A stretch of 64,000 nt of DNA, taken from Mesorhizobium_K quangtriensis. GTDB taxonomy: Bacteria; Pseudomonadota; Alphaproteobacteria; Rhizobiales; Rhizobiaceae. The stretch spans positions 1 through 64,000 of the forward strand of contig NZ_JBEBMF010000002.1 in assembly GCF_040081925.1 (NCBI RefSeq), written 5' to 3'. Under the pieces are notes generated by a model. The model had not been told where the DNA came from, made no database searches, and saw only the letters and a list, made by a program, of their open reading frames with translations. Position 1 is the stretch's first letter. The number at the start of each line of letters is the position of its first letter. This document shows positions 36,361 to 45,141 of this stretch, in pieces. A program made the position numbers and the translations under genes.

Positions 36361-37980
36361 ATGCACAAAATAGCAGGCGCGCGGCGCTTGCCGCAGCTCT
36401 CTGGGGAGCGGCGCCGCAACCATCCAAAAGCAGCCAGGCAATTGTCCGTAGACACCACGACCGCCCAAGAAGCGTTGACCTTCGCAGACCTCGGCCTTTC
36501 GCCGAAGGTTCTTTCCGCCGTAACCGACGCCGGTTACACGACGCCGACGCCGATCCAGGCTGGCTCCATTCCCCACGCCATTCAGGGCAAGGACGTTCTC
36601 GGCATCGCCCAGACCGGCACCGGTAAGACGGCCGCGTTCGTGCTGCCGATGATCACGCGTCTTGAAAAGGGTCGTGCTCGGGCGCGTATGCCGCGTACAT
36701 TGATCCTTGAACCGACGCGCGAACTCGCCGCGCAGGTCGAGGAAAACTTCATCAAGTACGGCAAGAACCACCGCCTCAACATTTCGCTCCTCATAGGAGG
36801 CGTCTCCTTCGACGAGCAGGAGAAGAAGCTGGAGCGCGGTGCAGACGTGTTGATCGCAACGCCGGGCCGCATGCTGGATCACTTCGAGCGCGGCAAGCTT
36901 CTGCTGACCGGCGTCGAGATTCTTGTCATCGACGAGGCTGATCGCATGCTCGACATGGGCTTCATCCCCGACATCGAGCGTATCTGCAAGCTGATCCCGT
37001 TTACGCGTCAGACGCTGTTCTTCTCGGCGACTATGCCGCCGGAAATCACCAAGCTGACCGAGCAGTTCCTGCACGCGCCTGTGCGCGTAGAGGTCTCGCG
37101 CGCAGCGTCGACCAGCATCAACATCACGCAACGTCTGGTGAAGTCCGGCTCGAAGCCATGGGACAAGCGCGAGACGCTTCGTAACCTGATCCGCGCCGAG
37201 GGTGACTCGCTCAAAAATGCGATCATCTTCTGCAATCGCAAGATCGAGGTTTCCGACCTCTTCAAATCGCTGCAGAAGCATGAGTTCGACGTTGGCGCGC
37301 TGCATGGCGACATGGACCAGCGGGCGCGCATGATGATGCTCGACAACTTCCGCTCCGGCCGCCTCAAGCTGCTGGTGGCGTCCGATGTCGCAGCGCGCGG
37401 CCTCGACATTCCCGACGTCAGCCACGTCTTCAACTTCGACGTGCCGATCCACGCCGAGGACTACGTACACCGCATCGGCCGCACCGGCCGCGCCGGACGT
37501 TCGGGCAAGTCCTTCACCATCGTCACCCGTGGCGACACGAAGCACCTAGACGCGATCGAGAAGCTGACCGGACAGAATATCGAATGGCACGACGGCGACC
37601 TGTCGACGCTCGCGCCCGCCACCGAGGAAGACGACGCGCCGCGTCGTGGCCGTGGGGCTCCGAAACGCGCCGGCCGCAAGGGCGATGGCGAGCGGAAGCG
37701 CGATCACAAGCGCGAGCGAAAGGAAGAGGTCGTCGAGGCCAAACCTGCCGAAGTGCAGGAGGCCCCAGCAGAAGTGACCGATATCGCCGAGGAGCGGCGC
37801 ACCCGCAAGGATGCAATCAAGTCGGACAACGCAAGCCGAGGCACCCGTTCTGGTAACACCGGCAATCAATCCCGCCGCGATGACAGGCGGCACAACCGCT
37901 CCAACGACGACCTGAACGACGGCACCGTCGGTTTCGGCGACGACATGCCGGCCTTCATGAAGATCGCCGTGAAGGTCTGA
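36361..37980 (+). CDS. DEAD-box RNA helicase, RhlE-like
   Basis: 539 residues. Motifs in order: Q motif (FADLGLSPKVLSAVTDAGYT), AQTGTGKT, PTRELAAQ, VLIATPGR, DEAD in VIDEADRML, SAT, FCNRKIEVSDL, VASDVAARGLDIP and HRIGRTGRAGRSG. The C-terminal 120 residues are charged and disordered (GAPKRAGRKGDGERKRDHKR), typical of RhlE/cold-shock helicases that bind RNA. The first 30 residues look atypical, so a start near residue 29 is possible. A terminator follows at 38011. Confidence 0.93.
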   Translation: MHKIAGARRLPQLSGERRRNHPKAARQLSVDTTTAQEALTFADLGLSPKVLSAVTDAGYTTPTPIQAGSIPHAIQGKDVLGIAQTGTGKTAAFVLPMITRLEKGRARARMPRTLILEPTRELAAQVEENFIKYGKNHRLNISLLIGGVSFDEQEKKLERGADVLIATPGRMLDHFERGKLLLTGVEILVIDEADRMLDMGFIPDIERICKLIPFTRQTLFFSATMPPEITKLTEQFLHAPVRVEVSRAASTSINITQRLVKSGSKPWDKRETLRNLIRAEGDSLKNAIIFCNRKIEVSDLFKSLQKHEFDVGALHGDMDQRARMMMLDNFRSGRLKLLVASDVAARGLDIPDVSHVFNFDVPIHAEDYVHRIGRTGRAGRSGKSFTIVTRGDTKHLDAIEKLTGQNIEWHDGDLSTLAPATEEDDAPRRGRGAPKRAGRKGDGERKRDHKRERKEEVVEAKPAEVQEAPAEVTDIAEERRTRKDAIKSDNASRGTRSGNTGNQSRRDDRRHNRSNDDLNDGTVGFGDDMPAFMKIAVKV

Positions 37981-38010
37981 GCGACCTTTTAGCCAGCCTC
38001 CTGAAACGAA

Positions 38011-38034
38011 AAACGGCCCGCCTGGGGCCGTTTT
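38011..38034 (+). terminator. Rho-independent terminator after the DEAD-box gene
   Basis: AAACGGCCC, a short loop and GGGGCCGTTTT form a GC-rich hairpin, followed by TTTTGCTTTT. It lies 30 bp after the helicase stop. Confidence 0.85.
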
Positions 38035-38056
38035 GCTTTTACGGAGCCTTCGTCCC

Positions 38057-38713
38057 TCAGGTGAGCGGCGAAAGCTGGATTTCGACGCGCCGGTTGAGCG
38101 CGCGGCCCTCGGCGGTCGAGTTCGTGGCTATCGGCCTGTTCGGTCCAAAACCGGTAACCGCGAAGCGGCGTGAATCGACTCCCTGCTGCGCAAGATAGTT
38201 CGCGACCGAAAGAGCGCGCCTTTCGGAGAGGTCCATGTTGTGGGCAAGGCTGCCGGTCGAGTCGGTGTGGCCGAAGATATCGACAACCGTCTGCTGGTAG
38301 CGGTTGAGCACGATGGCCACTGAGTTCAGCGTCTCGCGGAAGCTAGGCTTGATCGCGTATTTGTCGGTGTCGAAGGTAATGTCGGACGGCATATTCAGAA
38401 CAACCTGGTCGCCGACGCGCGTGACGCTGACGCCCGTACCCTGCAACTGGCGGCGAAGGTCGGCTTCGTTCCGGTCCATGGTCGCGCCGATCGCGCCGCC
38501 AGTCAGCGCACCGACGCCGGCGCCGATGAGAACCGCGTTGCGCTGCGCGTTTCTGCTGCCGCCGACCGCCATTCCCGCCAAAGCACCAAGGCCAGCGCCA
38601 AGAGCGGCCCCTCCCGCCGTGTTGGAAACCTTTTGCTCACCGGTGAAAGGATCGGTCGAACAGGCGCTCACAAACGCCACGGCCGCCACAACGGCGACAA
38701 TTCGTTTCATCAT
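38057..38713 (-). CDS. OmpA-family lipoprotein (YiaD-like)
   Basis: 218 residues. The lipobox is in AAVAFVSAC, followed by a Gly-zipper region (NTAGGAALGAGLGALAGMAV, then GGAIGATMDRNEADLRRQL) that may insert in the outer membrane. The OmpA C-terminal peptidoglycan-binding domain is complete: ITFDTDKYAIKPSFRETLNS, VDIFGHTDSTGS, NMDLSERRALSVANYLAQQG, GFGPNRPIATN and ALNRRVEI. The start at 38713 (ATGATG) gives a proper lipoprotein leader. The convergent helicase gene ends 76 bp away. Confidence 0.93.
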   Translation of the reverse strand: MMKRIVAVVAAVAFVSACSTDPFTGEQKVSNTAGGAALGAGLGALAGMAVGGSRNAQRNAVLIGAGVGALTGGAIGATMDRNEADLRRQLQGTGVSVTRVGDQVVLNMPSDITFDTDKYAIKPSFRETLNSVAIVLNRYQQTVVDIFGHTDSTGSLAHNMDLSERRALSVANYLAQQGVDSRRFAVTGFGPNRPIATNSTAEGRALNRRVEIQLSPLT

Positions 38714-38954
38714 CAGGTGTTCCCTCTCACACGTCGCGGCGACATTCCGGTAATCCCGCCTTCGTTGGTTCCTTGTACCACGAAATGCGGCAAAAAGCCG
38801 ACGCTGCGGCGATGGAAATGTCACGGCGCGATGTTGCCCGCCCGCGGGGCTCCGATGGTCCGGAGGGTGCGGACGATCACCGTTTCCTTCGACGTCGTCA
38901 AAGGGAAGTATCGTAGCCCGGCGCTCGCGTTCCTGGTGGAACGCGCGTCTGGTT

Positions 38955-39335
38955 TCAGTAGGAACGAGGCGGAACGAACAGGCAGATCGTCCGGGAATCA
39001 TCCGCGCCCGCGACTGAGCACCAGTGATATTCGCCGTCAGGTGAATCCTTCAGTCGCGTGTCTGAATAGGCAACGACCTCGCCCGTCCCCTTGATCACAT
39101 AGCCTTCCGGCTTTTCGCTGATCTTGGCCGACGAGACCTCCCGGCAGTCGTAGCCCGAGCAGCAGGAGAAGGGATACTTCCATCCCTGCGGCTTGGCCGA
39201 CGTTGGCTTCGCGTCATGCGCGGCAGCCGGTGTGGAAAGACCCGACGCTCCCCCTAGCGTCAAAGCGAGGGAAGCCGCAGAAGCGATGCGGAGGAAATGT
39301 GTAGCCGGTTTTGCGGTACTTGCTGAGTAAGACAT
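38955..39335 (-). CDS. Secreted cysteine-containing protein, unknown function
   Basis: 126 residues with a signal peptide (RIASAASLALTLGGASGL, cleavage near PAAAHD). The mature part has five cysteines and strongly patterned segments: KYPFSCCSGYDCREVSS, GYVIKGTGEVVAYSDTRLKD, SPDGEYHWCSVAG and RTICLFVPPRSY. I have seen this layout in hypothetical rhizobial proteins but no function is known. It sits alone, about 240 bp upstream of the OmpA-like gene on the same strand, and behind a CtrA-like box at 39573. Confidence 0.75.
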   Translation of the reverse strand: MSYSASTAKPATHFLRIASAASLALTLGGASGLSTPAAAHDAKPTSAKPQGWKYPFSCCSGYDCREVSSAKISEKPEGYVIKGTGEVVAYSDTRLKDSPDGEYHWCSVAGADDSRTICLFVPPRSY

Positions 39336-39572
39336 GGCTCATTCCTGTCAAAACGGGTTTATTCAAGCTTTCGCTTGCCCGTCCAAGGAACGTTGTCTTC
39401 CCGTTCGCCGGCTCGTCAGCCGCAGATACGCCGCGTCCGGCCTGAATGCTTTTCGTCCTCCGATACCCACAACTCTGGAGCGATTCTTTCGCTGGCGCAA
39501 GATTTATGCTGCAGTGCACAATGTCGCAGCCGCACCAGTGGTCCGCGTGCAAAAAATGCTGCGCCCACATGG

Positions 39573-39587
39573 TTAACGATTTCTTAA
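39573..39587. promoter_or_regulatory. CtrA-like box
   Basis: TTAACGATTTCTTAA fits TTAA-N7-TTAA, followed by C. It is 25 bp beyond the prfB stop and about 240 bp before the start of the secreted cysteine protein on the minus strand, so the target is unclear. Confidence 0.35.
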
Positions 39588-39611
39588 CGATGGCCGGTAA
39601 GGCAAACGGCC

Positions 39612-40743
39612 CTACTCGATGTCCGCGATCGGCTGCCCTGCTCCACCCTCGATGCGCTGCGACAACGACGCTTCCATGAAGCCGTCGAGATCGCCGTCCA
39701 GCACATCGGACGGGCTGGTGCTTTCGACGCCCGTGCGCAGATCCTTCACGAGCTGGTAGGGCTGAAGCACATAGGACCGTATCTGGTGGCCCCAGCCGAT
39801 GTCGGACTTCGCCGACTCGGTCGCGTTGGCGACGGCCTCGCGCTTCTTCAGCTCCTCCTCGTAGAGCCTTGAGCGCAGCATTTCCCAGGCCTTGGCCCGG
39901 TTTTTGTGCTGCGAACGCTCGGCCTGGCACGCGACCGCTATGCCGGTTGCGAGGTGGGTGATGCGAACAGCGGAATCGGTCGTGTTGACGTGCTGTCCGC
40001 CCGAGCCGGACGACCGGTAGGTGTCGATGCGCACATCGGATTCGCTAACCTGGATCTCGATCGAATCGTCGACGACAGGATAGACCCAGACGCTCGAGAA
40101 CGATGTGTGACGCCGCGCATTGCTGTCATAGGGCGAAATCCGCACCAGCCGGTGCACGCCGGATTCCGTCTTCAGCCAGCCGTAGGCGTTGTGGCCCTTG
40201 ATCAGGAGCGTGGCGGACTTGATGCCGGCTTCTTCGCCGTCATGCATTTCCAGCACTTCGACCTTGAATTTCCGCCGCTCGGCCCAGCGCGTGTACATGC
40301 GCAAAAGCATGTTGGCCCAGTCCTGGCTTTCGGTGCCGCCCGCGCCGGCATGGATTTCGAGATAAGTGTCGTTTGCGTCGGCCTCACCCGACAGCATCGT
40401 CTCGATCTGCCGCGCCCTCACCTCGCCTGCAAGCGAACGGATCGACGCCTCGGCCTCGTTGACGACCGACTGGTCGCCCTCTTCTTCGCCGAGTTCGATC
40501 AGGCCGATATTGTCTTCGAGCGCCTGAGTGACACCACGAACGGCCTTCACCCCGTCTTCCAGCGACTGCCGCTCCCGCATCAGTTTCTGGGCTTCCTGCG
40601 CGTCGTTCCAGAGGGAGGAATCTTCCGCGCGCATGTTCAGGTAATCAAGTCGCTTCAGCGCCTGATCCCAGTCAAAGATGCCTCCTCAGCAGGCTTATGG
40701 CCTGCCTGATTTCGTCGACGAGCTTTTCGGTTTCCGCGCGCAT
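39612..40743 (-). CDS. prfB: Peptide chain release factor 2, with programmed +1 frameshift
   Basis: RF2 releases peptides at UGA and UAA. It is encoded in two frames: codons 1-23 from ATG 40743 to CTT 40675-40677, then an in-frame TGA (40672-40674). Skipping T40674 gives the zero frame that continues to 39612 (total 376 residues, normal for RF2). The shift site CTTTGAC is preceded by the internal Shine-Dalgarno AGGAGG (stimulating element). The main part has GGTESQDWANML, the GGQ loop SGSGGQHVNTTDSA, and SPYDSNARRHTSFSSVWVYP. The residues around the junction read LLRRHL then DWDQALKRLDYLN, as expected for an unshifted RF2. mrcA is the upstream neighbour. Confidence 0.95.
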
Positions 40744-40834
40744 GGCTGGATCGGACTTCCTGTGATGGGCCTTTGAATCGGCGCGGACCATAGGCATGCG
40801 GCCCCCGCCTGTAAAGCTACGAAAAAGGAGAAAT

Positions 40835-40856
40835 GGGCGAACCCTGAGGTCCGCCC
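40835..40856 (-). terminator. Probable terminator after mrcA
   Basis: On the complement GGGCGGACC-TCAG-GGTTCGCCC forms a 9-bp stem (one G-T pair), followed by ATTTCTCCTTTTT. It lies about 90 bp after the mrcA stop and just before prfB, so prfB probably has its own promoter or depends on read-through. Confidence 0.65.
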
Positions 40857-40943
40857 ATCCCCGCTGCCTGAGAACGTGTCGACACCGGCGCGAAAGCCGC
40901 CGAACGGCTTCCGGGTATCAGTGTCGAAAGAGGATTGTCAGGA

Positions 40944-43376
40944 TCAGTAGAGCCCGCCGCCGCCGGTCTCGATTGCCCTGCTGGCAGATGGCGACAGGTC
41001 GCCGCCCACCGCACCGCCGCCGTCCATGCCGATGACCCAATAGCTGTCGGCGGGACCGGTGCCCGGCTTGAAAGCTTCCATGATCGTGCCGGCTTCGCCT
41101 TCGTTGGCGCGCATGCCTGTCTTGCGGTTGATCGCGATCAGCGTCATGCCCTCGGGCACCTGGAATTCAGTCGGAGGCGTGTCCTTCAGCGCCTCGGCCA
41201 TGAACTCCTTGAAGATCGGCGCGGCCAGGCCGCCGCCGGTCGTACCCTTGCCGAGCGTCCGCGGCTGATCGAAGCCGACATAGAGGCCGACAACCAGATT
41301 CGGCGTGAAGCCGATGAACCAGGCGTCCTTCTCGTCATTGGTCGTGCCAGTCTTGCCGGCGATCGGGCGGCCAAGCTCCAGCAGCGTGGTCGCGGTACCG
41401 CGCTGGACAACGCCTTCCATCATCGAGGTGATCTGGTAGGCGGTCATCGGATCGAGAACCTGATCGGCATTGTCGATCAGTTCCGGCTCCGCCTGGTTGC
41501 TCCAGTCCGTCGCTACACAGCCTTCGCAGCCCCGCTCATCATGCTTGTAGACGGTCTTGCCGTAGCGGTCCTGGATGCGGTCGATCATCGACGGCTTGAT
41601 CTGGCGTCCGCCATTGGCCATCACCGAATAGGCCGAGACCATGCGCATCACGGTCGTTTCACCCGAGCCCAGAGCCATCGGCAGGTAGGGCATGAGATGA
41701 TCGTAGACACCGAAGCGCTCGGCGTATTCGGAGACGATCTTCATGCCCATGTCGTGCGCCAGGCGCACGGTCATCAGGTTGCGAGACCGCTCGATGCCAG
41801 CCCTAAGCGTCGAGGGGCCGGCCGGCTTGCCGTCATAGTTCTTCGGCGTCCAGGTCGTGTTGCCCGAGGTGATGGTGATCGGCCCGTCCATGATCACGGA
41901 GGCCGGCGTGTACCCGTTGTCGAGAGCGGCTGCATAGACGATGGGCTTGAACGACGAGCCCGGCTGGCGCATCGCCTGCGTCGCGCGGTTGAATTCGGAC
42001 TGCGCGAACGAGAACCCGCCGACCATGGCGAGCACGCGGCCCGTATGCGGGTCCATCGCGACCAGACCGCCCGAAACGCCGGGCACCTGGCGCAGCTGAT
42101 AGGCGCTGCCTTCCTTCTGCTCGACATAGACCACGTCGCCGGGCTTCAGCACATCGGCTGGAGACTTGGCGCGGACGCGCTCGCCATTGACGATATGGCG
42201 CATCGCGAAGCTCATGTCGTCCAAGGCGACCGTCCCGGTCTCGCGGTCGGCAGACAGCGCGCCCGAGACTTCACGCTTCGGCTGCAGCCCGATCGAGAGG
42301 CCTTCCGCGGAGCTTTCCAGCACGACTGCCAGCCGCCACTCGGGAATGTCGTCCAGCGCCTTGACCGCGCCCAGCGCCACCCCCCAGTCGGAGCCGACGT
42401 CGATAGTCGTCACAGGTCCACGGAAACCGCGCAGGGTATCGTACTTGAGCAGCCCGTTCTGCATTGCCTTGCGGGCGATGAGCTGCAGCTTCGGGTCCAG
42501 CGTCGTGCGAACCGACAGACCGCCTTCGTAAAGCGCATTCTCGCCGTAGCGGGAGATGATCTCGCGGCGCACCTCTTCGGTGAAATACTCGCCCGCGAAC
42601 AGATAGTTGCCAGACCGGCGCGGCTTGACGCCGAGCGGCTCGGCCTTTGCCCTGTCGCCTTCCTCGCGCGAGACGTAGCCGTTCTCGACCATCTGGTCGA
42701 TCACCCAGTTGCGCCGCTCGATGGCGCGCTCGGTGTTGCGGAACGGATGATAGTTCGACGGGCCTTTTGGCAGCGCGGCCAGATAAGCAGCTTCTGCAAC
42801 AGTCAGCTCGTTCACCGACTTGTCGAAATAGGTCAGAGCCGCGCCCGCCACACCATAGGCGTTCAGGCCGAAGAAGATTTCGTTGAGGTATAGCTCGAGG
42901 ATGCGGTCCTTGGAAAAGGCCTGCTCGATACGGAACGACAGGATGGCTTCCCGGATCTTGCGCTCGATCGTCTGGTCCTTGGACAGCAGGAAATTCTTTG
43001 CCACCTGCTGCGTGATCGTCGAAGCACCCTGGCGGCCACCCGTCTGGATATTGTTGACGACGGCGCGGATCAGTCCCTGGATGTCGATGCCTGGATGCTT
43101 ATAGAAGTTCTTGTCTTCAGCCGACAGGAATGCGGCCTTGACGCGATCAGGGACGGCCTGGATCGGCAGATAGAGACGGCGCTGGCGCGCGAACTCGCCC
43201 ATCAGCGCTCCGTCCGATGCATGGACGCGGGTCGTGACCGGCGGCTCGTACTTCGACAGCACCTCGTAGTCCGGCAGATCCTTGGTGATACTGCCGATGA
43301 CGATCCACACGCCCGCCGCGGCCAGCAGCGCAAGTGCCGTCCCTATGCCGAAGAAATAGCCGATAAGTCGAATCAT
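40944..43376 (-). CDS. mrcA: Penicillin-binding protein 1A (bifunctional glycosyltransferase/transpeptidase)
   Basis: 810 residues. An N-terminal membrane helix is followed by the GT51 domain (AFLSAEDKNFYKHPGIDIQG, GASTITQQVAKNFLLSKDQT, KRKIREAILS-type region, ILELYLNEIFFG). The transpeptidase domain has the catalytic Ser in PGSSFKPIVYAAAL, SRN in IERSRNLMTVRLAHD and KTGTTND. Between them lies an OB-like insert. PBP1A polymerises and crosslinks peptidoglycan. amiC is upstream on the same strand and prfB downstream. Confidence 0.96.
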   Translation of the reverse strand: MIRLIGYFFGIGTALALLAAAGVWIVIGSITKDLPDYEVLSKYEPPVTTRVHASDGALMGEFARQRRLYLPIQAVPDRVKAAFLSAEDKNFYKHPGIDIQGLIRAVVNNIQTGGRQGASTITQQVAKNFLLSKDQTIERKIREAILSFRIEQAFSKDRILELYLNEIFFGLNAYGVAGAALTYFDKSVNELTVAEAAYLAALPKGPSNYHPFRNTERAIERRNWVIDQMVENGYVSREEGDRAKAEPLGVKPRRSGNYLFAGEYFTEEVRREIISRYGENALYEGGLSVRTTLDPKLQLIARKAMQNGLLKYDTLRGFRGPVTTIDVGSDWGVALGAVKALDDIPEWRLAVVLESSAEGLSIGLQPKREVSGALSADRETGTVALDDMSFAMRHIVNGERVRAKSPADVLKPGDVVYVEQKEGSAYQLRQVPGVSGGLVAMDPHTGRVLAMVGGFSFAQSEFNRATQAMRQPGSSFKPIVYAAALDNGYTPASVIMDGPITITSGNTTWTPKNYDGKPAGPSTLRAGIERSRNLMTVRLAHDMGMKIVSEYAERFGVYDHLMPYLPMALGSGETTVMRMVSAYSVMANGGRQIKPSMIDRIQDRYGKTVYKHDERGCEGCVATDWSNQAEPELIDNADQVLDPMTAYQITSMMEGVVQRGTATTLLELGRPIAGKTGTTNDEKDAWFIGFTPNLVVGLYVGFDQPRTLGKGTTGGGLAAPIFKEFMAEALKDTPPTEFQVPEGMTLIAINRKTGMRANEGEAGTIMEAFKPGTGPADSYWVIGMDGGGAVGGDLSPSASRAIETGGGGLY

Positions 43377-43587
43377 ACCCGCTCCAATGCCAGATCGGAG
43401 GACCGTTGCACAACACCAAACGCGTGCTCCCGGCGCATGGAAAGGTCCATCCCGACTTCGCGAAGCCTTGGTCCGCCGATGTGTACAAATTGCGGCGGCA
43501 TGACATCATTCATCCCGTTGCGCGAAAATAATACGTGATTTGGCGGCGCGATACCACTGGACGGCCGCTTCACGTCGCCCCGGCAGT

Positions 43588-44823
43588 TCAGCCGCCTGCG
43601 TTGTCGGTCGAGGTTGCGAACATCTCTATAGCCCTTGCGATGCTCGTCGCGGCCTTGTCGCGCCACTCCGCGCTCATCAACTGCTCCTCATCCTTGACGT
43701 TGGACAGGTAGCCAAGCTCCAGCAGCACCGAAGGAACGTCGGGCGCCTTCAGCACCTTGAAGCCCGCGAAGCGGTGAGGATTGTTGATCAGCCCGATCGT
43801 CGGCGACAGTTCGCCCACCAGCTTACGGGCGAAGCGGATCGAAAAGCTGTGGGTCTCGCGCTTGATGAGATCGACAAGGATATCCGCCACCTCGTGGTTT
43901 TCTTCTTCGACCACGATGCCAGCGAGCTGGTCGGACAGGTTTTCACGGTCCGCGAGCGCTTGGGCGTCAGCATCCGAGGCCTTTTCGGACACGGTATAGA
44001 CCGTCGCTCCACGAATGCCTTTGAGGCGGATCGTGTCGGCGTGGATCGAGATAAAAAGGTCCGCGTCATGTTCACGGGCGATCCTGACGCGATCGTCGAG
44101 CCGCAAAAACTCGTCCTTATCGCGCGTCATGAAGACGCTATAGCGGCCGTCAGCCTTTAGCTTGTCGCGCAATTCGGTGGCGAATGTCAGCGTGATATCC
44201 TTTTCCGCCGTGCCGCTCGGACCAGCCGCCCCACCATCCACGCCACCATGCCCAGCGTCGATCACGACAGTGAACCGCTGTCCCTCGCGCCCGGTCCGCA
44301 GGCCGAGGCGTTCGCTTTTGGGCGTCGCCTCGGTCGAACCGGTTGTGGCGGCCTGCTCGGCCAGCGCATCGTCGAATGCCTGCTGCGACGACGCCGAGAG
44401 ATCGGCGACGAGACGATAGCCTGGCGCCTTTTCATTCTTCATGATCTCAAGGCGGTCTATGAGGAAAGGGCCTTTCGCCTCCAATATCAAACGGGAGGCC
44501 TGACCGCTAAGATCGCCATAGCGCACGTTGGTGACAAGCCCGCTCGCTTTGAGTTCCTTGGGATCGATGGCAAACCGTGTCTTGGGCAGGTCGATGACGA
44601 GCCTGTGTGGTCCGCGCAGCATGAACCAGCGCGGCTCGGGCTCCTTGTCGAAATTGGCGACGATCCGCGTGTGCGTCGCATCGCCGGCCATCTTGAAGTC
44701 ATGTGCATCGAGCGCGAAGGCATGCGTCGGAACTAACAGCAGGCCTGCCAGAACCAGAAGCGCGCCAACAATCGCGAAAAAGCCGCCAGAATTGCCTTTC
44801 CGTCCTGCAGTTGGAACCATCAT
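43588..44823 (-). CDS. amiC: N-acetylmuramoyl-L-alanine amidase with AMIN domain
   Basis: 411 residues. A signal peptide (FFAIVGALLVLAGLLLVPTH) leads to an AMIN domain (residues about 40-140, THTRIVANFDKEPEPRWFML) that targets the septum, then the zinc amidase_3 domain: VVIDAGHGGVDGGAAGPSGT, DLFISIHADTIRLKGIRGAT, ENLSDQL and VPSVLLELGYLSNVKDEEQL. It cleaves the amide linking peptide to MurNAc during cell separation. A CTCGTTAA/TTAACGAG inverted repeat lies 50 bp upstream. Confidence 0.95.
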   Translation of the reverse strand: MMVPTAGRKGNSGGFFAIVGALLVLAGLLLVPTHAFALDAHDFKMAGDATHTRIVANFDKEPEPRWFMLRGPHRLVIDLPKTRFAIDPKELKASGLVTNVRYGDLSGQASRLILEAKGPFLIDRLEIMKNEKAPGYRLVADLSASSQQAFDDALAEQAATTGSTEATPKSERLGLRTGREGQRFTVVIDAGHGGVDGGAAGPSGTAEKDITLTFATELRDKLKADGRYSVFMTRDKDEFLRLDDRVRIAREHDADLFISIHADTIRLKGIRGATVYTVSEKASDADAQALADRENLSDQLAGIVVEEENHEVADILVDLIKRETHSFSIRFARKLVGELSPTIGLINNPHRFAGFKVLKAPDVPSVLLELGYLSNVKDEEQLMSAEWRDKAATSIARAIEMFATSTDNAGG

Positions 44824-45141
44824 GGTGCCTTCGCTTCGCTTGTCCGTGCGCCGGGAGGCTCGTCCCGGCCGCCTCGTTAAACAATATATACCGTTAACGA
44901 GTGGTAGTCACATAAGGTTAATCAAGCCTTTCAGGCGGTTAGCGTGGACGCATGCCACGGCACCTTGGATCGGCGGATTGCGACTCCCTCCCGGCACTCC
45001 CCGACGGATTCGGCGGTTCGTTTTCCGCGGGATTCCGGCTAGAATAGCGGGCAATGTTTGTGTTAGGAGCCGCGATCCCCATATCGGGAGAGCAAAAATG
45101 CCGGCGCGTGGTGATGCCGGCTAGCTACTGGAACCAGAACA
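44824..45141. promoter_or_regulatory. Divergent region between amiC and aroG
   Basis: 318 bp with no supported gene. Near amiC is a perfect 8-bp inverted repeat CTCGTTAA (44873-44880) / TTAACGAG (44894-44901) around an AT-rich 13-bp spacer. Near aroG, ATG at 45098 with GGGAGAG upstream opens eight codons (MPARGDAG, stop TAG 45122-45124), 17 bp before aroG; it contains no aromatic codons, so a classical attenuator is unlikely. GCCGGC occurs twice there. Confidence 0.5.

Noticed and set aside
40935..42893. 652-codon open frame on the plus strand opposite mrcA
   Set aside because: It is a mirror of a real gene in high-GC DNA; its protein is low-complexity (Arg/His/Asp-rich) with no family features.
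45098..45124. Eight-codon frame just before aroG as an attenuation leader
   Set aside because: The ribosome site is good, but there are no Phe, Tyr or Trp codons and no alternative hairpins, so classical attenuation is not supported.
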